A stretch of 64,000 bases of DNA from Paracoccaceae bacterium. GTDB lineage: Bacteria; Pseudomonadota; Alphaproteobacteria; Rhodobacterales; Rhodobacteraceae. Position 1 is the stretch's first letter; each line of letters begins with the position of its first letter. The stretch covers positions 3,394,037-3,458,036 of the forward strand of contig OY282431.1 of NCBI GenBank assembly GCA_958296035.1. Reading direction: 5' to 3'. The notes under the pieces are model-generated. The model had not been told where the DNA came from. It worked only from the letters and a program-made list of their open reading frames with translations, and did no database searches. Of this stretch, positions 1 to 9,043 are shown in pieces. A program made the position numbers and the translations under genes.

Positions 1-45
1 AAACAATTTGGAAGCCGTGATGAACATACGATAGCGCCTGGCGCC

Positions 46-1131
46 TGACCAATCCGAAGGAGACGAACGCAAGGCCCTGCTTGCGGGTGGGACACAGAGG
101 ACACGCCGTCTGAAAGGCGCACAAATCCTTCTGGCTGCGGATAAAGGTGTCCCCGATGCCGAGATGGCCGAACGGGTGGTGTGTGGCATGTCGACTGTAA
201 CCCGGACCAGGCGCCGTTTCGTCGAGGGCAATCCGCAGCACCACGACCCGGTGCGCAACGCAAGCTCACCGGCAAGGAAGAGGTCCTGCTGGTCACCAGA
301 GCCTGTTCGAACCCACCAGCCGGGCATGCCTGCTGGACCCTTGCGCTGCCGGGTGACGAAATGGTCCGGCTTGCCGAACACGAGAGCCTCTGGGGCGAGA
401 CCGTGCGTCGACGGCTCCTGGAGAACAATCGCAAGCCGTGGCGCAAGACCATGTGGTGCATCCCCAATCCCAGTGCCGCCTCTGTCGCGGCCACGGAAAA
501 TGGTCTCGACCTCTACAGTGAAAGGCCCGGTCCAGACTGTCCCGTGGTCTTATTCGACCAAAGCCCGATGCAGTTGACTGGTGAGAGCTGAACACCGATA
601 GCGGCCAAACCGGGACGACGCCGGCGTCATCGTACGGTCAACCTGTTTGTTTGTCTTGACGGTCATAACCCCTGGCGGAAGGTCAAGGTCACCGAGCGCC
701 GGGCCTCGGCCGGTCTTGCGGCCTGCATGCGGGACCTGTGCGCTATCCACTTTCCGGAAGCCGGGAAGATCAGGGTTGCGCTCGACATCCTCTCAACCCA
801 CACACCAGCAGCACTCTACAGATCCCTGCCGGCCGCGGAAGCACGGCGTAGTCTTCGAAGAATCGAGTTTCATTTTACCCCTGAACACGCCCGTTGGCGC
901 AACATGGTCGAGATCGGGACTGGTGTCCTGCAGGGTCGGTGTCTCAAGCGACGTATTGCGGACAAGGACAGGCTTGAAGCCGGGATTTCTGCCTGGGAGA
1001 AGCGGCGAAACGACAGGAAGGAGCAGATGAACCGGATGTTCACAATCGACAAGGCAAGGGAGAAACCGGTGAAAGCTGACCCCAAACTCGAAGATTGCAC
1101 ACCGCAATCCAAGGAGCCAAGATCACTGTGA
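46..1131 (+). pseudogene. Decayed IS630-family transposase
   Basis: Three pieces of one IS630-type DDE transposase can be read by switching frame. An N-terminal helix-turn-helix part (about 97-250) contains ILLAADKGVPDAEMAERV. A middle part (about 255-591) contains RACSNPPAGHACWTL and KPWRKTMWCIP and reaches the first catalytic Asp (LFDQSPMQL), then stops at a TGA at 589-591. A C-terminal part (about 643-1131) contains LDILSTHTPAALYR and EFHFTPEHARWRNMVEI. At least one frameshift near 250 and a lesion between 565 and 640 break it. No terminal repeats or target duplication were identified, so the ends are only approximate. It cannot encode a working transposase. Confidence 0.8.
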
Positions 1132-1206
1132 CGAGATACTAGTTTCCGTAAGCCAATTGATGATAGATGTGAAGCCCAGTCGAAACTGATAGTGTGAGGA
1201 GTAGCC

Positions 1207-2043
1207 GTGCGCAGATTTTGGTCGGCGTTTTTGCGACTTGCGGCTCGGAAACACTTGCAACAATACGAGAATGGCCGATGCATTCCCTCTGTCCGTGCTG
1301 TATTTCTTGCAGACTATGTCTCAAGAAAAGTAATTGTTGACGGTGCCTACGAGAGAGCGGAACTAGATGCGCTATCCCGCAAGTTGTTCTACCGCATTCC
1401 GTGCAACTCCACAGCGCTCGACATTGGGGCAAACATTGGCAATCATGCGATACAATTCGCCAAACACTTCGACAGGGTCATCGCCTTCGAACCAAATCCG
1501 ATGGTTGCATCCGTATTGCGCGCAAACACAATGGAAACGAGAAATGCAATCGAAGTTATTGAGATAGGCCTGTCAGACGCGCCTGGCAGGCTGAGTTTCG
1601 AGATCAACAACCGCAACCTTGGCAGCTCGCGAATAATAGATGGTCCATCCAGAGACACTATTGAAGTTACAACACTAGACGCATTGGTCGGACCGCTCAA
1701 TCTCAATAATGTTCGCTTTGTCAAGATCGACGTAGAGGGACATGAAGACAAGGTTATTGCCGGCGCGGCGAATTTACTGTCAACCTCACATCCTATCATT
1801 GCGATGGAGGGGTTTTATAAGACCGATCCCGAGAAGGGACTGCGCGTTTCGGCATTACTAGATCAGTTCGGATACACGAACTTTTATCGCCTTACCGATC
1901 CACGACATTTTGTGTTGCGAACGCTACGTTCAGCTACGCCCAAGCCTCTAAGGAAAGCACGCGTGCTTACACTTGAGCGAATAGAGCACATTTCAGGTGA
2001 AGACCATCCCTTGGCAATTGCATCAGCCGAGCCGCTACAGTAA
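1207..2043 (+). CDS. FkbM family SAM-dependent methyltransferase
   Basis: A 278-residue Rossmann-fold methyltransferase of the FkbM family, which O-methylates sugars or other small groups, often in surface glycan clusters. The SAM-binding motif LDIGANIGNH is at residues 71-80, the acidic motif EPNP at 95-98, and the family signature KIDVEGHE at 173-180. The start is a GTG with a strong GAGGAG ribosome site a few bases upstream. It lies just after a dead IS630 copy and before a second methyltransferase on the same strand, about 590 bases away. The substrate cannot be told from sequence; the family 25 glycosyltransferases elsewhere in the window suggest, but do not prove, a role in glycan decoration. 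Confidence 0.85.
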   Translation: MRRFWSAFLRLAARKHLQQYENGRCIPSVRAVFLADYVSRKVIVDGAYERAELDALSRKLFYRIPCNSTALDIGANIGNHAIQFAKHFDRVIAFEPNPMVASVLRANTMETRNAIEVIEIGLSDAPGRLSFEINNRNLGSSRIIDGPSRDTIEVTTLDALVGPLNLNNVRFVKIDVEGHEDKVIAGAANLLSTSHPIIAMEGFYKTDPEKGLRVSALLDQFGYTNFYRLTDPRHFVLRTLRSATPKPLRKARVLTLERIEHISGEDHPLAIASAEPLQ

Positions 2044-2635
2044 GCGCGGCTAACACTTACCTGGCATTGACAGTGGATAGCTGCTTCGCGCCCACTCCCG
2101 CTCCGCCTACTCCCCCACGCGGTACAACGGGTCCAACAACTTCTCCGGCTATTTATGCGAGGCCGCCTGCGACTTCAGCTTTACAGATCGTCTGACTTCC
2201 GAACGCCCGCCTGAATTGAACTCTGGAAAGAAGCAACAGGCGATCGCCCAGTCGCGCTCAGACCCTGGTGGCCGGGTTCCGAGACACTGTTACCCCTTCT
2301 TACCAGGACAGTCTGGCAAATGGATCAAGGGTTCGTGTGAATTGCGAAACTCGTACTTAGGCAGATTTCGAAAAGTTCATTCTGCTACAGTCAACTTGCT
2401 GCCCGACTTCCACAGTGCTTGGAAGGCCAACAACCCGCCCTGCCGCGCTCCATCTCCCAGCGCATCCCCGACACCCTCAACTGCCCTTTGACACTCTTCC
2501 TGTTTGCTGTCTCGATTCAGCATCAGAATGCTGCTCATTTGTGTAGTTATTCGTCATGGTTTGTATGGACGCAGTCTTCTGGTAGTCTGGATAACGACGA
2601 GATGGCCATATTTCTTTTTCTGCTGGGCTTGTTTG
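2044..2635. other. Intergenic stretch, nothing recognised
   Basis: About 590 bases between two methyltransferase genes. Open frames here are short and match no family I know. A TTG-initiated extension of the downstream gene (from 2504) would add 44 hydrophobic residues, but these have no counterpart in the family and no ribosome site. Confidence 0.5.
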
Positions 2636-3604
2636 ATGAGTTGGCTGGAAGGGGTCGCTGGCGAACAGATCGAAATCTCCGGCAGGGATCGAACTGGCAA
2701 GCCATTGCGAACCATAATCGACATGAACACGGGGTTGGTGCGAAATGACCCGATTCCTACTGACGCAGAATTGGAGGCGTTCTATTCGAATAGCTACAGA
2801 ATAGCTTACAAAGGTACCGCACGACCAAGGCCTCGCCAGGTCTTGCGGAATTTCCGGCGGTCGGCCCAATTTGCAAGACAGTTCTACTGGATGCTTCGAG
2901 GACGGCACCATGCGCTAGACTGTGGTGCAGGATCCGGTGAATTGCTGTATCTCGTGACACAACTTGGAATGGAATGTATCGGTGTCGAGCCAAATGTCGA
3001 ATATGCTGTGTATTGCAGGGAAGAGCTTGGTCTTGATGTCAGGACGGAGGCTTTAAGCCCAAATCTGTTTTCAAACCGCACATTCGACCTGATTACGCTT
3101 GTCCATGTCCTCGAACACCTAAACGATCCGATCAAGTATCTATTGATGATCCGAGAATGGATGTCCGAAGAGTCGGTTCTGTATGTGGAAGTTCCTGACA
3201 TCGAGCATATGTGCCGTTACCACAATACGGGAAACATGTTTCATTACGGACACGTCTATAACTTTAACCACTGGACACTGCGTGCTGTCGCAAGAATTGC
3301 CGGTCTAACCGAAATCCCCCGGTCTGCCAGTGCGTGCCATGGACAGACCAAGGTATTCCTCAAAAAGTGCAGGCCCCACTTGGGAAAGCTGGAGAACAGA
3401 CAGAACGCCAGCGCGGTCAAGTCGCTCATTGGAAAACACTATGCTCGAGAGTACAGGAAGGGAAAGCTGACGAAGCCGTTTGTCAAGGTTTACAATCATT
3501 TGGAAGAGACCGTTTCGTCGGCCAACAAATCCTCCCGACAAATAGGTGACAACGTAGCCTCAGTCCTGCGAGCCGACATACTTGCTTGTTCTGGCAACTC
3601 TTGA
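2636..3604 (+). CDS. Class I SAM-dependent methyltransferase
   Basis: About 322 residues from the ATG at 2636. The methyltransferase core has motif I LDCGAGSGELL at about 94-104, GVEPN at 116-120, and the post-I region DLITLVHVLEHL at about 151-162, as in UbiG/COQ5-like enzymes acting on sugars or lipids. Relatives usually carry an N-terminal Cys-rich knuckle just before the phrase GLVRNDP; here the corresponding stretch (IIDMNTGLVRNDP) has no cysteines, so this part may have drifted or been lost. The start is uncertain: 2636 precedes the region that resembles relatives (EISGRDRTGKPLRT) but has only a weak ribosome site. Probably glycan or lipid modification, together with the FkbM gene upstream. 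Confidence 0.7.
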   Translation: MSWLEGVAGEQIEISGRDRTGKPLRTIIDMNTGLVRNDPIPTDAELEAFYSNSYRIAYKGTARPRPRQVLRNFRRSAQFARQFYWMLRGRHHALDCGAGSGELLYLVTQLGMECIGVEPNVEYAVYCREELGLDVRTEALSPNLFSNRTFDLITLVHVLEHLNDPIKYLLMIREWMSEESVLYVEVPDIEHMCRYHNTGNMFHYGHVYNFNHWTLRAVARIAGLTEIPRSASACHGQTKVFLKKCRPHLGKLENRQNASAVKSLIGKHYAREYRKGKLTKPFVKVYNHLEETVSSANKSSRQIGDNVASVLRADILACSGNS

Positions 3605-3811
3605 CCACCTGGCACAGGTGCGCAATCAGTCCGGGTACAACAATTCCTTTCTGCGAAGAGAGTCTCTTCAGCCTGTTGGATTAGGGCTTCGCACCACTGA
3701 GCATGACACGCCTTGATGACCTGTCGTTGAGACAGGCTGCTCTGCCGAATTAGAAGCCGTATTCTGCCGGTCCCTTCGGCCAGATGTTTTTGGCCCGGAA
3801 TTCTGGCTGCA

Positions 3812-4288
3812 TCACAAGATTGAGCGAAGGTTTCTAATGAGATCGGGCAGTTCGTCTGGCTTGCTGTTACGCCGCACAGACCTGATTGCAGACAATCCTC
3901 GCCAATTGAGCATACCGTCGAAATCCGTTGTCACCAACCCAAGCGGGTTGGGTGCAAAGCCCCGAACTTCCAGTTCCGGGTAGCATTGGATTTCTCGGAA
4001 CAGACTGTGCAGCGCGAAGTCAACGCTTCCCAATGGTAGCTTCCGGCAATGAAATACGCAATCGCCACCACAAAACTTGCATCTGAATCACGTATTGCGT
4101 GACACTCGTCGACAGCCATGGCTGTTTGTCACGCCGATTAGGGCACCATCAAGACACCGTATTGCAAACTGAAGGGCGATATGGGGCTGGTGCATACGAG
4201 GCACCGGTCTGTCGACATTGCCCCCTTCACAATTTGTCCTGCCTGGACAATCCAGGCAACACATTGAAGAACAGGCCTGCCTATTCAT
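3812..4288 (-). pseudogene. Unrecognised frame broken by in-frame TGA
   Basis: On the minus strand one frame runs from an ATG at 4288 to a stop at 3812 (159 codons) with a single TGA at 4088-4090. Before the stop it reads HQPHIALQFAIRCLDGALIG; after it come FRCKFCGGDCVFHCRK and GFAPNPLGLVTTDFDG. Both halves look protein-like, including a run of closely spaced Cys and His, but I recognise no family. TGA for TGG (Trp) would be a one-base change. There is no convincing ribosome site. This could be a decayed gene or chance. Confidence 0.3.
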
Positions 4289-4369
4289 AGGTCGGTTTAC
4301 AATGTTCGTTATGAAGCAAGAACAGCCTGCTCTGCCCTGATACTCGGAGCATGTCCAATGGATCGTGGA

Positions 4370-4819
4370 TCAGCCGTTTAATCCTAGCTTCTTGCGGTAA
4401 TGCGCGCGCAGGTCCCTTTCGCTCAATCCAATATCGTAGGCCGGAGATAGAATCAGTTCGGCATATCCGATCGCTACGACTACAAATGCACTCATCCGAT
4501 CAAGATAGTCCGACCAAACCGTTTCGAACGCCTGTATGAGCAGGGTAGGTGCTTGCCGCCTGTGAAATATCCTGGCCGTCCCTCCGACGCGTACGGCCTT
4601 TCTCGTCAACACATCGAGAAAGCAAACTTCCAGATGAGGATCACGGCGCAGATTGGCCATGGTTTGCGGGGACCGGATGTTGCCAAAAGCGATAGTCTCC
4701 TTGTCCAGCACCACAAATGTTGCCTTTGGGGAAACTGCTGCCCGGCCATCGGCCCGTTGAGTTGCCACCATGCCGGCGGTATTTGTCCTGATCAACCTGA
4801 CCATCTCGTCGGTCAACAT
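4370..4819 (-). CDS. PPOX-class FMN-binding split-barrel protein
   Basis: A 149-residue protein of the pyridoxamine 5'-phosphate oxidase-like fold. Typical features are the opening TAGMVATQRADGRAAVSPKA, the strand pair KETIAFGNIRSPQTMANLRRDP, and the following LEVCFLDVLTRKAVRVGG. Members bind FMN, F420 or heme and reduce or oxidise small molecules; most are uncharacterised. It stands alone, with unassigned DNA on both sides, upstream of and on the same strand as the P450 gene's 3' end. The substrate is unknown. The length is normal for the small single-domain members. Confidence 0.75.
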   Translation of the reverse strand: MLTDEMVRLIRTNTAGMVATQRADGRAAVSPKATFVVLDKETIAFGNIRSPQTMANLRRDPHLEVCFLDVLTRKAVRVGGTARIFHRRQAPTLLIQAFETVWSDYLDRMSAFVVVAIGYAELILSPAYDIGLSERDLRAHYRKKLGLNG

Positions 4820-5045
4820 TTCACACCGGATCGTCGAATTGCAGGAATTGACTTAACGATCCGTCCATTCCGGCCGACCTCGTAATACCGCTTCTCCTGA
4901 CCCTGTATTCTGCCTGCCAACACTCCGTCCGGAAGTGATGCACCTACAATTCATGGCACCGACCGGACTGGTCTTGGAAGTTCGACCGAGTTGCCAAAGG
5001 AACAACAGCCTCAATGTCGCTGGATTGCCGCAGATTCTGTAACGG

Positions 5046-6242
5046 TCAGGAGCCGGCAAGTACGGCTGTCAGCTCCGTTACCGAGGTGAACATCGGTGAA
5101 TGGGAGTATCCGGAGTTAACGATCCTCAGGTTTGGAAACTTCCTGGCCAGCAAGGCAATCGTCTCCTCGACCTCCATGGTCGCAGTAAAACGTCCAAGAC
5201 AGGAAAAGGTGCCACCCCCGAAGTTCAGATGTGCCGGACGCTCCGGTCGGTCCAACCGGAACTGTTCGGGTTCGGGATAGAATTCCGGATCCCAGTGCGC
5301 CGCCCCGAAATTGGCGAATACAGAAGTACCGCTGGGTACCAGATATCCATCAACCTCGACATCCTGAAGCGCCGTTCTGGAGGTCGAAATAGACCGGGGT
5401 CGAATACGCATTGTCTCGGCAACTGCCACTCGGACCAAGGCAGGGTCTTTACCGATTCGGGCCCATACCTCTGGTCTGGAGACCAGTTCAATTATGGCAA
5501 TGGCAATCTGGTGCGATGTATTGTCGGTGTTTGCCTCTACCAGCTTGACCATCCACGTGTAGAGATCGTTCTCCGAGATCTCTCCTGCATCCGCAGAACG
5601 GATCATGTCGGAAATCAGATTGTCTCCCGGATTTTGGCGGGTCGCAGCTATACGCTCATCAATATAGTCCATCATGGCGTCGAAGGCGGCCACAACATCC
5701 GCTGTCTTTTCGGGGTTTCGGGTGTGGACCTGTTGAACAGTATGCGACGTCTTGGCAATAAACTCGGCATCATCAATCGGTGCATCGACCCAGTAACAGT
5801 AGACACCTGAAGGGATCGGGTCACAGATGGTCTTGATCAGGTCCACCGGTTCGTCGGCAGGCACTCGCTCGACGACATTGGCAACCACCTGTTGAATGTC
5901 CCTTCGAAACCTTTCGCATCCCTCCTCACCCAGCAGCCGGACAACGGGTGCTCGCAATTTGCGGCGAGTTTCGCCCCGGTTGTGATAGGAGATTGAGTTG
6001 CGCTTGTAATCGAGCACCTGCCCTTCGGGCATTCCGAGAATGTTCATGAGTTTGGGGTGGCCAGATCCCAGGCGCGGATCCACAATTGACTTTCGGCACT
6101 GCCGATAGTCTAGAATTTCGACGCCGCGTTCACTGCGAGCCACTTTCCAACGGCTGGCAAGGTCGGCCAGAATGGGAAATGGATGCCTGTCATAGTCTTC
6201 GCTGGAAAAGCCTATTTCCGGCAGTTCTGCAATACTTTTCAT
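5046..6242 (-). CDS. Cytochrome P450
   Basis: A 398-residue soluble bacterial P450. The heme-thiolate loop is FGGGTFSCLG at 341-350 with ligand Cys348; the position normally His or Arg is Phe. The K-helix pair is Glu276/Arg279 (ETMR). The I-helix oxygen-activation motif, usually AGxDTT, reads ANTDNT at about 237-242, so Asp240 is kept but the usual Thr is Asn241. It follows the amino acid ABC permease gene by 40 bases on the same strand and is probably co-transcribed. Redox partners (ferredoxin, reductase) are not in the window. The context suggests hydroxylation or N/O-dealkylation of an imported amino acid derivative. The altered proton-relay residue may mean substrate-assisted catalysis or unusual chemistry. 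Confidence 0.92.
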   Translation of the reverse strand: MKSIAELPEIGFSSEDYDRHPFPILADLASRWKVARSERGVEILDYRQCRKSIVDPRLGSGHPKLMNILGMPEGQVLDYKRNSISYHNRGETRRKLRAPVVRLLGEEGCERFRRDIQQVVANVVERVPADEPVDLIKTICDPIPSGVYCYWVDAPIDDAEFIAKTSHTVQQVHTRNPEKTADVVAAFDAMMDYIDERIAATRQNPGDNLISDMIRSADAGEISENDLYTWMVKLVEANTDNTSHQIAIAIIELVSRPEVWARIGKDPALVRVAVAETMRIRPRSISTSRTALQDVEVDGYLVPSGTSVFANFGAAHWDPEFYPEPEQFRLDRPERPAHLNFGGGTFSCLGRFTATMEVEETIALLARKFPNLRIVNSGYSHSPMFTSVTELTAVLAGS

Positions 6243-6282
6243 GAATGTAATCCTGGCATGTGGTAGTCAGGAGCCCGGCCTA

Positions 6283-7182
6283 TCATCTGGCCGCGGCCTT
6301 CCCGGGACGTTCGAGGTACGAGAACAGCATTGAGAGGCTGAAACACAACACGAAGTACATTGCTGCCACGCTAATCCATGCCTCGAATATTGCTCGAGTA
6401 GTAGAAACCAGTTCCACTGCCTTGTAGGTCAGCTCCTGGACTGAGATTAGCGAAATGATGGCGCTGTCCTTGATCAGTGATATGAACTGGTTGGCCAGCG
6501 GCGGCAGCACCTTCCTGAGTGCTTGCGGCAGGATGATGTAGCGCATTTCCGCAATCCAGCTCATGCCTAGCGAGCGGGCGGCCTCCTGTTGGCCGCGCGG
6601 AATCGCTTCGATACCAGCGCGCACAATCTCCCCGACAAATGCGCTTTCGAACAGGGCAAGAACAATCACACCGGAAATGATGGATGGAAATCTTCGCATG
6701 TCACCGAAGAAGAACTCCCAGACAGCATTGTTCTCCTGTCGTGCGATGCCTCGTGCCCAGCTTTCGATATTTAACGCAGTAATCAGCTGTTCGGACAGGA
6801 AGAAGAAAAAAATGAAAATGACAACAACCGGAGGAATGTTACGGAGTATTTCGAGATAGGTGCGAGCCAGCATTCTGATTGTCAGGTTCTTGGCCACGCG
6901 TGCCATGCCCAGCAGAGTGCCGAGAATTACGGCAAGTATGCTGGCATAAATGCATACCCGAATGGTCGTAATAAGCCCCTGAACCAGTAGATTGGCAACC
7001 CACCGTTCGCGCTCCTCGTCATAGCGAAACATGTAGTTGGGAATTAATCCCCAGCGCCACTTGTAGTTGAGCTGATCACCGATCTGCACCCAAATGTATC
7101 CGAAGAACAGTATCAGCACGGCCACAATGACACCGTCCATCCAGTGGAGGCGTTTTGCAATACTGTGCAATTTGTTATTCAT
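6283..7182 (-). CDS. Polar amino acid ABC transporter permease
   Basis: A 299-residue inner-membrane permease of the HisM/GlnP type. It has several transmembrane segments and the EAA coupling loop (AIPRGQQEAARSLGMSW) that contacts the ATPase; the loop lies in the last third of the protein, followed by LPQALRKVLPPLANQF, typical of polar amino acid permeases. A roughly 60-residue insert after the first membrane segment (QLNYKWRWGLIPNYMF) is the periplasmic loop also seen in its sister permease at 8184. The gene lies 124 bases after the binding-protein gene, from which it is separated by a strong hairpin. Confidence 0.9.
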   Translation of the reverse strand: MNNKLHSIAKRLHWMDGVIVAVLILFFGYIWVQIGDQLNYKWRWGLIPNYMFRYDEERERWVANLLVQGLITTIRVCIYASILAVILGTLLGMARVAKNLTIRMLARTYLEILRNIPPVVVIFIFFFFLSEQLITALNIESWARGIARQENNAVWEFFFGDMRRFPSIISGVIVLALFESAFVGEIVRAGIEAIPRGQQEAARSLGMSWIAEMRYIILPQALRKVLPPLANQFISLIKDSAIISLISVQELTYKAVELVSTTRAIFEAWISVAAMYFVLCFSLSMLFSYLERPGKAAAR

Positions 7183-7272
7183 TCGATCAGCGCTCCGACT
7201 TACCAGGATTCAATCCTGATGGTATTGCCGGCACCGGGACAGCGCCCGGCTTGCCGGCTAGTGGTACAAAGG

Positions 7273-7298
7273 GGAGCCTGCCTCGGAAGGCAGTCTCC
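7273..7298 (-). terminator. Intra-operon hairpin after binding-protein gene
   Basis: An 11-bp stem (7273-7283 with 7288-7298, one mismatch) around a CGGA loop, 8 bases downstream of the binding-protein stop codon. Read on the minus strand it is followed by only three T residues, so it is more likely a partial terminator or an mRNA 3'-end stabiliser that keeps binding-protein levels above permease levels, as is common in ABC operons. Confidence 0.6.
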
Positions 7299-7306
7299 TT
7301 GAAGCT

Positions 7307-8143
7307 TTAGTTCATCACAACTTGGTCAGCCCAATCTTCGGTCTTGAACCAATAGTTGTGCCGCTCCTCCAGCCAACCGTTGCGCCAGTTCTGGGCAATC
7401 CAGTTGTTGAAGAAGTTGAGTGCATCAGGATCGCCCTTGCGAATCGCAAATCCTTCGCCACGCGGATCGAACAGCGCCGCAAAAGGCACAACGAGGGTTT
7501 CGGGATAGTTGCGTGCCTCACGTGACGGGGTCGGTTCCGAGGCCATGGTTGCGTGCGCATTGCCGTTCAGCACTTCCTGTGCAGAAGCACCGTCTTCGTC
7601 AAACAGCAACAATTCGGCTTTCGGGAATTGTTCGGCGATAACGACCGCCGGCGTGGCTCCTCGGCGAGCCGCAAATGTTACATCCTCGCTGTTGAAATCC
7701 TCCATAGCGAAACCTTCGACCATTTCCTTGTTGGCGAGAATTGTCAGACCGGAATAGGCATAGGGACTCGTGAAGTTAATCGTCAGGTTGCGCTGTGCCG
7801 TGACTGACATGCCGCTGATGATGGCATCATACTTGCCTGCTACCAGGGCCGGGATAATGCCGTCCCAGGAAGTGGGTATAAATTCGACGTCAACGCCCAT
7901 ATCCTTCGCCAACTTGCGCCCGACATCCAGCTCGAAACCGATCAGTTCGCCATTCTTGTCACGCATTGACCATGGAATGAACAACGACAGGCCGATCTTG
8001 ATGACGCCGCGCTTCTTGATGGTTTCAATTACGCTCTCACTCGACAGGGCTTGTCGTGTTTCCTGCGCGGCTGCCGGTAATACAAAGCTGGCTGTCAGCG
8101 TTGCAACAAGCAGGACGCCGGCCAATCTTCTTGTGAAATTCAC
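7307..8143 (-). CDS. Polar amino acid ABC transporter substrate-binding protein
   Basis: A 278-residue periplasmic binding protein (family 3 solute-binding fold). A Sec signal peptide is visible (hydrophobic LLVATLTASFVLP, then AAAQ). The mature part begins with the classic KKRGVIKIGLSLFIPW and contains GFELDVGRKLAKDMGV and PALVAGKYDAIISGMSVTAQR. The start codon is GTG with an AAAGGAG ribosome site. The ligand is presumably a polar or modified amino acid; the neighbouring P450 and deacylase hint at a derivatised one. It is encoded between two permease genes, in the order ATPase-permease-binding protein-permease. Confidence 0.92.
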   Translation of the reverse strand: MNFTRRLAGVLLVATLTASFVLPAAAQETRQALSSESVIETIKKRGVIKIGLSLFIPWSMRDKNGELIGFELDVGRKLAKDMGVDVEFIPTSWDGIIPALVAGKYDAIISGMSVTAQRNLTINFTSPYAYSGLTILANKEMVEGFAMEDFNSEDVTFAARRGATPAVVIAEQFPKAELLLFDEDGASAQEVLNGNAHATMASEPTPSREARNYPETLVVPFAALFDPRGEGFAIRKGDPDALNFFNNWIAQNWRNGWLEERHNYWFKTEDWADQVVMN

Positions 8144-8183
8144 TATGATTCTCCTTTTGGAAGTTTATCAGAAGCAATTGCCT

Positions 8184-9038
8184 CTAGGTTGTTACCGCGT
8201 AACGTCTTTCCATGAAGGTGACGAACACGGAGAGCATGAGGGTGACCACCATGTAGACTGCTGCTATGGTGAACCAAATCTCGAAGCTCATATAGGTGTC
8301 AGATATCAGGTTTCGGCCGATGGTTGTGAGTTCTGCCACGGCAATAACACTTACGATTGCCGAACTCTTGACCATATGCACGACTTCGCCAGTCATTGGC
8401 GGCAGCATGAACTTAATCGACTGGGGAAGAATGATATATCGATAACATTGAAGCGTACTCATTCCGATCGAACGCGCTGCCTCCCATTGTCCCACTGAAA
8501 TGGCGTTGATCGCGGCGCGCAGAATTTCCGAGACCAGAGCGGCATGAAAGACCGCCAGGCAAAGAATTGATGCCGAATAACGATCCAGATCGAAAATCGC
8601 GCCAATAATGTAGTAAAATATGTAAAGCAGTACCAGAAGTGGCATATTGCGAACGAATTCGAGGAAGACGATTGCCACCGCCGTTCCAACGACCAAGCCA
8701 GACAGTCGCAATAGCGCAACAATCAGTCCGATGACCAGCGCCAGCACAAAAGACAGAGTTGAAAGCTGAATGGTCTTTACAAGACCGATCGAGATCTCGC
8801 CCCACTGAAACCCGTCGTCGGTTATTCGGAACAGGTAGTCGGGCATCCGGTACCACTGCCAGTTGTAGCCCATTGCCTCGGCACCGGCCAGGCAACCATA
8901 CAGGATAAGGTACATGATACCCAGATAGATAAGCACAGCCATAGGGGTCGACTTAAGCAATTTGCGCGCCTGGCGCACCATCTGCTCTGTCGAACCCGGC
9001 TGGCTCGCTGGCCGGTCGGTCGTCGTGTGCCGGGACAT
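8184..9038 (-). CDS. Polar amino acid ABC transporter permease
   Basis: About 284 residues from the ATG at 9038; a TTG at 9047, overlapping the ATPase stop, would add three residues. Polar amino acid permease with a long membrane region and the EAA loop AISVGQWEAARSIGMS, followed by ILPQSIKFMLPPMTGE. It carries the same extra periplasmic segment after helix 1 (NWQWYRMPDYLF) as the other permease, which suggests the two form a heterodimer. The gene is directly coupled to the ATPase gene upstream. Confidence 0.9.
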   Translation of the reverse strand: MSRHTTTDRPASQPGSTEQMVRQARKLLKSTPMAVLIYLGIMYLILYGCLAGAEAMGYNWQWYRMPDYLFRITDDGFQWGEISIGLVKTIQLSTLSFVLALVIGLIVALLRLSGLVVGTAVAIVFLEFVRNMPLLVLLYIFYYIIGAIFDLDRYSASILCLAVFHAALVSEILRAAINAISVGQWEAARSIGMSTLQCYRYIILPQSIKFMLPPMTGEVVHMVKSSAIVSVIAVAELTTIGRNLISDTYMSFEIWFTIAAVYMVVTLMLSVFVTFMERRYAVTT

Positions 9039-9043
9039 TTCGT

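Noticed and set aside
4088-4090. Selenocysteine codon in the broken frame
   Set aside because: The protein family is unknown and no SECIS-like hairpin follows the TGA.
5100-5810. 236-codon plus-strand frame
   Set aside because: It is the antisense shadow of the P450 gene, which has clear motifs.
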